Source: NCED01 sp035493955 (GTDB lineage: Bacteria; Pseudomonadota; Alphaproteobacteria; Caulobacterales; Caulobacteraceae). From it: a DNA stretch of 64,000 nucleotides. The stretch spans positions 133,988-197,987 of the forward strand of contig DATJHI010000004.1 of the NCBI GenBank assembly GCA_035493955.1, read 5' to 3'. Numbering within the stretch: the first letter of the stretch is position 1; each line of letters opens with the position of its first letter. Shown here piece after piece: positions 61,742-64,000 of this stretch. Under the pieces are notes generated by a model. That model saw only the letters and a list, made by a program, of their open reading frames with translations, had not been told where the DNA came from and did not search any database. Position numbers and translations under genes: made by a program.

Positions 61742-62146
61742 ATGAAGCGCCTCGTTCCCCTCTCCGCCATCGCGGCCGTTCTCGCCATGGGCGGCGCCGC
61801 TGCGGCCCACCATTCGGGCGCCATGTTCGACGACAAGAAGACCTTGGTCTTCGAAAACGCCACGGTGAAGGAATTCCAGTGGTCCAATCCTCACGCATGG
61901 TTGGAAGTGAGCGTTCCGACGGCCACGGGGCCCCAGGACTGGTCGCTGGAGATGGTCGGCTTGGGCGGCATGCGGCGGGCGGGCTGGAAGTTCAACTCCG
62001 TAAAGCCAGGTGATAAGATCAAGGTGACGGTCAATCCGACGCGGGACGGCAGCCACGGCGGTCGGGCCGATCTGGTCACCCTGGCTGATGGCAAGGTCCT
62101 GAGGGGCCAAGGCCCGGTTCGGCCGAATGGAGCGCCTGCCGAATAG
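61742..62146 (+). CDS. DUF6152-like small exported protein (copy 3)
   Basis: A 134-residue exported protein. The signal ends GAAAA, then mature HHSGAMFDDKK; core VKEFQWSNPHAWLEVSV (about 40-56) and PGDKIKVTVNPTRDGSHGG (about 90-108). Closest to copy 1, with which it shares the GHWEGDTLV-type partner and an almost equal spacing, so the two-gene unit was duplicated as a block. A strong terminator follows at 62186. Confidence 0.83.
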   Translation: MKRLVPLSAIAAVLAMGGAAAAHHSGAMFDDKKTLVFENATVKEFQWSNPHAWLEVSVPTATGPQDWSLEMVGLGGMRRAGWKFNSVKPGDKIKVTVNPTRDGSHGGRADLVTLADGKVLRGQGPVRPNGAPAE

Positions 62147-62185
62147 GGTTTGCGCGCTTCGTGATCGTAGTTTTCTCCCTAAACT

Positions 62186-62213
62186 GCCGCGCCTGACTGG
62201 CGCGGCTTTTTTT
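62186..62213 (+). terminator. Rho-independent terminator after DUF6152-like copy 3
   Basis: A perfect 8-base stem GCCGCGCC (62186-62193) with GGCGCGGC (62199-62206), loop TGACT, and seven Ts (62207-62213). It separates the exported-protein genes from the TonB receptor. Confidence 0.93.
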
Positions 62214-62300
62214 ACCCGCGTGGGGCAGGCTCCATTCCACCCGACCGTGGAGCCGGCATTTCGCATTGACGCCCTCCCAAATTGCCATTAAAGGCCATAA

Positions 62301-62350
62301 ATATGCACTATCGCATATATGTAGGCTCCCGGTCGCAGCACTAGACCGGG
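62301..62350. promoter_or_regulatory. Inverted repeats upstream of the second TonB receptor
   Basis: ATATGC-ACTATC-GCATAT (62301-62318) is a perfect 6-base dyad in AT-rich DNA, 95 bases before the receptor ATG; CCCGGTC (62328-62334) and GACCGGG (62344-62350) form a perfect 7-base hairpin with a 9-base loop, probably in the 5' untranslated leader. The first may be an operator, the second an mRNA structure. Confidence 0.5.
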
Positions 62351-62412
62351 ATCGCTGGAGCGGCGGAACGGCGTCGCAGCAGAGATCGACAAATCCCGAG
62401 GGGGGAACTGAG

Positions 62413-64000
62413 ATGCGAATGAAATCAGCAATCGCTTTGCTGGGCGGCGTAAGCGCGATGGCGATGGCGACCTCGGCCTTTGCCCAACAGAACGAGGTTG
62501 AATCGGTGGTGGTCACCGCCACCCGGATCCAGACCAACGGCTACACCCAGCCCACGCCGGTCACCGTGGCCCCGGTCGCCTTGCTGATGCAGACCACCCC
62601 CAGCAACATCCCCGACGCCCTGAACAAGCTGCCCCAGTTCGCCGGTTCGACTCAGGGCGCCGGCAACGGCAACGGCGCCGGCAGCGGCCCCAATAACATC
62701 TTCACCGGCAACTTCCTGAACCTTCGGAACATGGGGGCGATCCGCACCCTGATCCTGCTGGACGGCCGCCGGGTGCCCTCGACCGCCGGCAACGGTTCGG
62801 TCGACACTAACACCCTGCCGCAGGCCCTGGTCCAGCGCGTCGACGTGGTCACCGGCGGCGCCTCGGCCGTCTACGGCTCCGACGCCGTCACCGGCGTGGT
62901 CAACTTCGTCCTCGACACCCACTACACCGGCTTGAAGATGCAGGTGCAGGACGGCATCTCCGATCGTGGCGACGCGCCCTCGTTCAAGGTCGGCATCGCG
63001 GGCGGGACCAAGGTGTTCGACCGCGGCCACTTCATCTTCAGCGCCGAGCACTACCAGAACCGCGGCATCAAGACGATCGAGTCCCGGCCGTCCACCGCTC
63101 CGATCTATGTTGTGACGGGGGCTGGCACGGCCGGGGACCCGTACACCTTGACCGCCAACGCCCGGATTTCCACCACTGCCTATGGCGGTCTGGCCGCGAC
63201 CGGCCCCTTTGCGGGCCAGCAGTTCGTGGGGGCCGGCACGCTCGCGCCGTTCAATGCCGGAACCCCGACCAAGACCTCGGGGATAGCTTCGGGCGGGGAC
63301 GGAGCCTACCTGTACAACGCGACTTTGGGCGCGCCCTTGAGAAGCGACCAGGTCTTCGGCCGCTTCGAATACGAGTTTGACACCAACACCGTCGGCTTCA
63401 TGCAGCTCAACTGGTCCGAAAGCGGCAATTCCAACTTCCACCGCTCGAACCAGCCCGGCCTAGCCCTGACCATCTTCAGCGGCAACCCCTACCTGCCGGC
63501 CAACGCCCAGGCGCAGTTGACGGCGGCCAACGCGGCCAGCTTCGTCCTGAACCGCTACCCGCGCGACATCTCGCTGGGCTCGTCCCTGACCCAACTCGTG
63601 AGCTCCCTGAACTTCACGACCGGCGTCAAGGGCAAGCTTCTCGATAGGTTCAACTGGGAAACCTACTATACCCACGGCGAGGCCCGGGTGCGCTCCCGTC
63701 GGAACAACAATATCAACTGGGTGAATTTCTACGCCGCCCTGGACGCGGTGAAGGATCCCAGCGGCAACATCGTCTGCCGCGTGACCTTGACCAACCCGGG
63801 TCTCTACCCCGGGTGCCAGCCGATCAACATGATCGGCCAGCTCAATGAATCGCCCCAGTCCCTGGACTACATCTATCAGGACACCAACTTCCAGGTGCTG
63901 AACAAGATGGAGGACTTCGCCGGCAGCATCTCGGGCGACGTGATCGAGGGCTGGGCCGGCCCGCTGTCGGTGGCCCTGAACTTCGAGTACCGCCGCCAGA
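62413..64000 (+). CDS. TonB-dependent receptor, partial at the window end
   Basis: The first 529 codons of a TonB-dependent receptor. Signal peptide about 1-24 (ending TSAFA). Plug: VVVTATRIQTNGYTQPTPVTV, DALNKLPQF, NLRNMGAIRTLILLDGRRV and VDVVTGGASAVYGSDAVTGVVNF; the barrel continues to the window edge. It shares long identical blocks with the receptor at 32368 (for example the VDVVTGGASAVYGSDAVTG and CRVTLTNPGLYPGC segments), so both arose by duplication and presumably import related molecules. The ATG at 62413 is preceded by GAGGGGGG. Confidence 0.92.
   Translation, partial: MRMKSAIALLGGVSAMAMATSAFAQQNEVESVVVTATRIQTNGYTQPTPVTVAPVALLMQTTPSNIPDALNKLPQFAGSTQGAGNGNGAGSGPNNIFTGNFLNLRNMGAIRTLILLDGRRVPSTAGNGSVDTNTLPQALVQRVDVVTGGASAVYGSDAVTGVVNFVLDTHYTGLKMQVQDGISDRGDAPSFKVGIAGGTKVFDRGHFIFSAEHYQNRGIKTIESRPSTAPIYVVTGAGTAGDPYTLTANARISTTAYGGLAATGPFAGQQFVGAGTLAPFNAGTPTKTSGIASGGDGAYLYNATLGAPLRSDQVFGRFEYEFDTNTVGFMQLNWSESGNSNFHRSNQPGLALTIFSGNPYLPANAQAQLTAANAASFVLNRYPRDISLGSSLTQLVSSLNFTTGVKGKLLDRFNWETYYTHGEARVRSRRNNNINWVNFYAALDAVKDPSGNIVCRVTLTNPGLYPGCQPINMIGQLNESPQSLDYIYQDTNFQVLNKMEDFAGSISGDVIEGWAGPLSVALNFEYRRQ

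Noticed and set aside
1..64000. CRISPR arrays, tRNA, rRNA, insertion sequences or phage genes
   Set aside because: No regularly spaced repeats, no tRNA-like cloverleaf or CCA end, no transposase or integrase-like proteins were seen; a tRNAscan and IS search would settle this.

Overview
The window is high-GC DNA, densely coded on both strands, from an alphaproteobacterium. Several TonB-dependent receptors, NodT-type outer-membrane factors, MipA/OmpV, DUF3761 and DUF6152-type proteins and the overall gene style suggest Caulobacterales (Phenylobacterium or Caulobacter-like). This placement is an inference from protein style; there is no rRNA gene. I see no rRNA, tRNA, CRISPR array, insertion sequence or prophage.

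Layout. 1-5 kb: DHA2-type MFS exporter, fatty acid hydroxylase/sterol desaturase, an M48-like membrane protein that has lost its catalytic residues, MipA/OmpV and a TIGR02444-like protein. 5-9.1 kb: a tight operon in which a Tat-signal thiamine-diphosphate enzyme, a c-type cytochrome and a signal-peptide class II aldolase are followed by an M15 peptidase lipoprotein. 9-12 kb: a GGDEF-EAL protein and small proteins. 12-16.7 kb (minus strand): TonB receptor, class A acid phosphatase and a PIG-V-like glycosyltransferase. 17-24.8 kb: two-component system plus a three-gene RND efflux operon ending in a signal-peptide-only ORF. 24.8-30.6 kb: a four-repeat membrane protein and an EmrAB/NodT tripartite exporter. 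30.7-40.1 kb: cupin, GlcG, a large TonB receptor, an orphan response regulator, a double alpha/beta-hydrolase protein and a pair of secreted proteins. 40.2-45.4 kb: a MarR-controlled tyrosine/homogentisate operon (hpd, hmgA, fahA, Rieske ferredoxin), then a SnoaL-like protein. 45.4-64 kb: sensor kinase, acyl-CoA synthetase, EthD protein, variant Old Yellow Enzyme, IclR regulator, [2Fe-2S] ferredoxin, VOC protein, two MFS importers, and a long run of exported proteins (three DUF6152-like genes in the window, two tandem SnoaL-like proteins, YceI, a Tat-signal FAD oxidoreductase), ending in a second TonB receptor of the same subfamily that runs off the window.

How the parts fit. The 30-64 kb half looks like a catabolic island for an unidentified, probably aromatic or polycyclic, substrate: TonB receptors for outer-membrane uptake, MFS permeases for inner-membrane uptake, CoA ligase, OYE, VOC, EthD and cupin proteins for cytoplasmic conversion, and the homogentisate pathway as a ring-cleavage outlet. 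Unusually many members carry export signals, so part of the chemistry may be periplasmic. The 5-8 kb operon is a second case: enzyme families that normally work in the cytoplasm appear to be exported alongside a cytochrome c. These two exported modules are the most promising leads to undescribed biology here.
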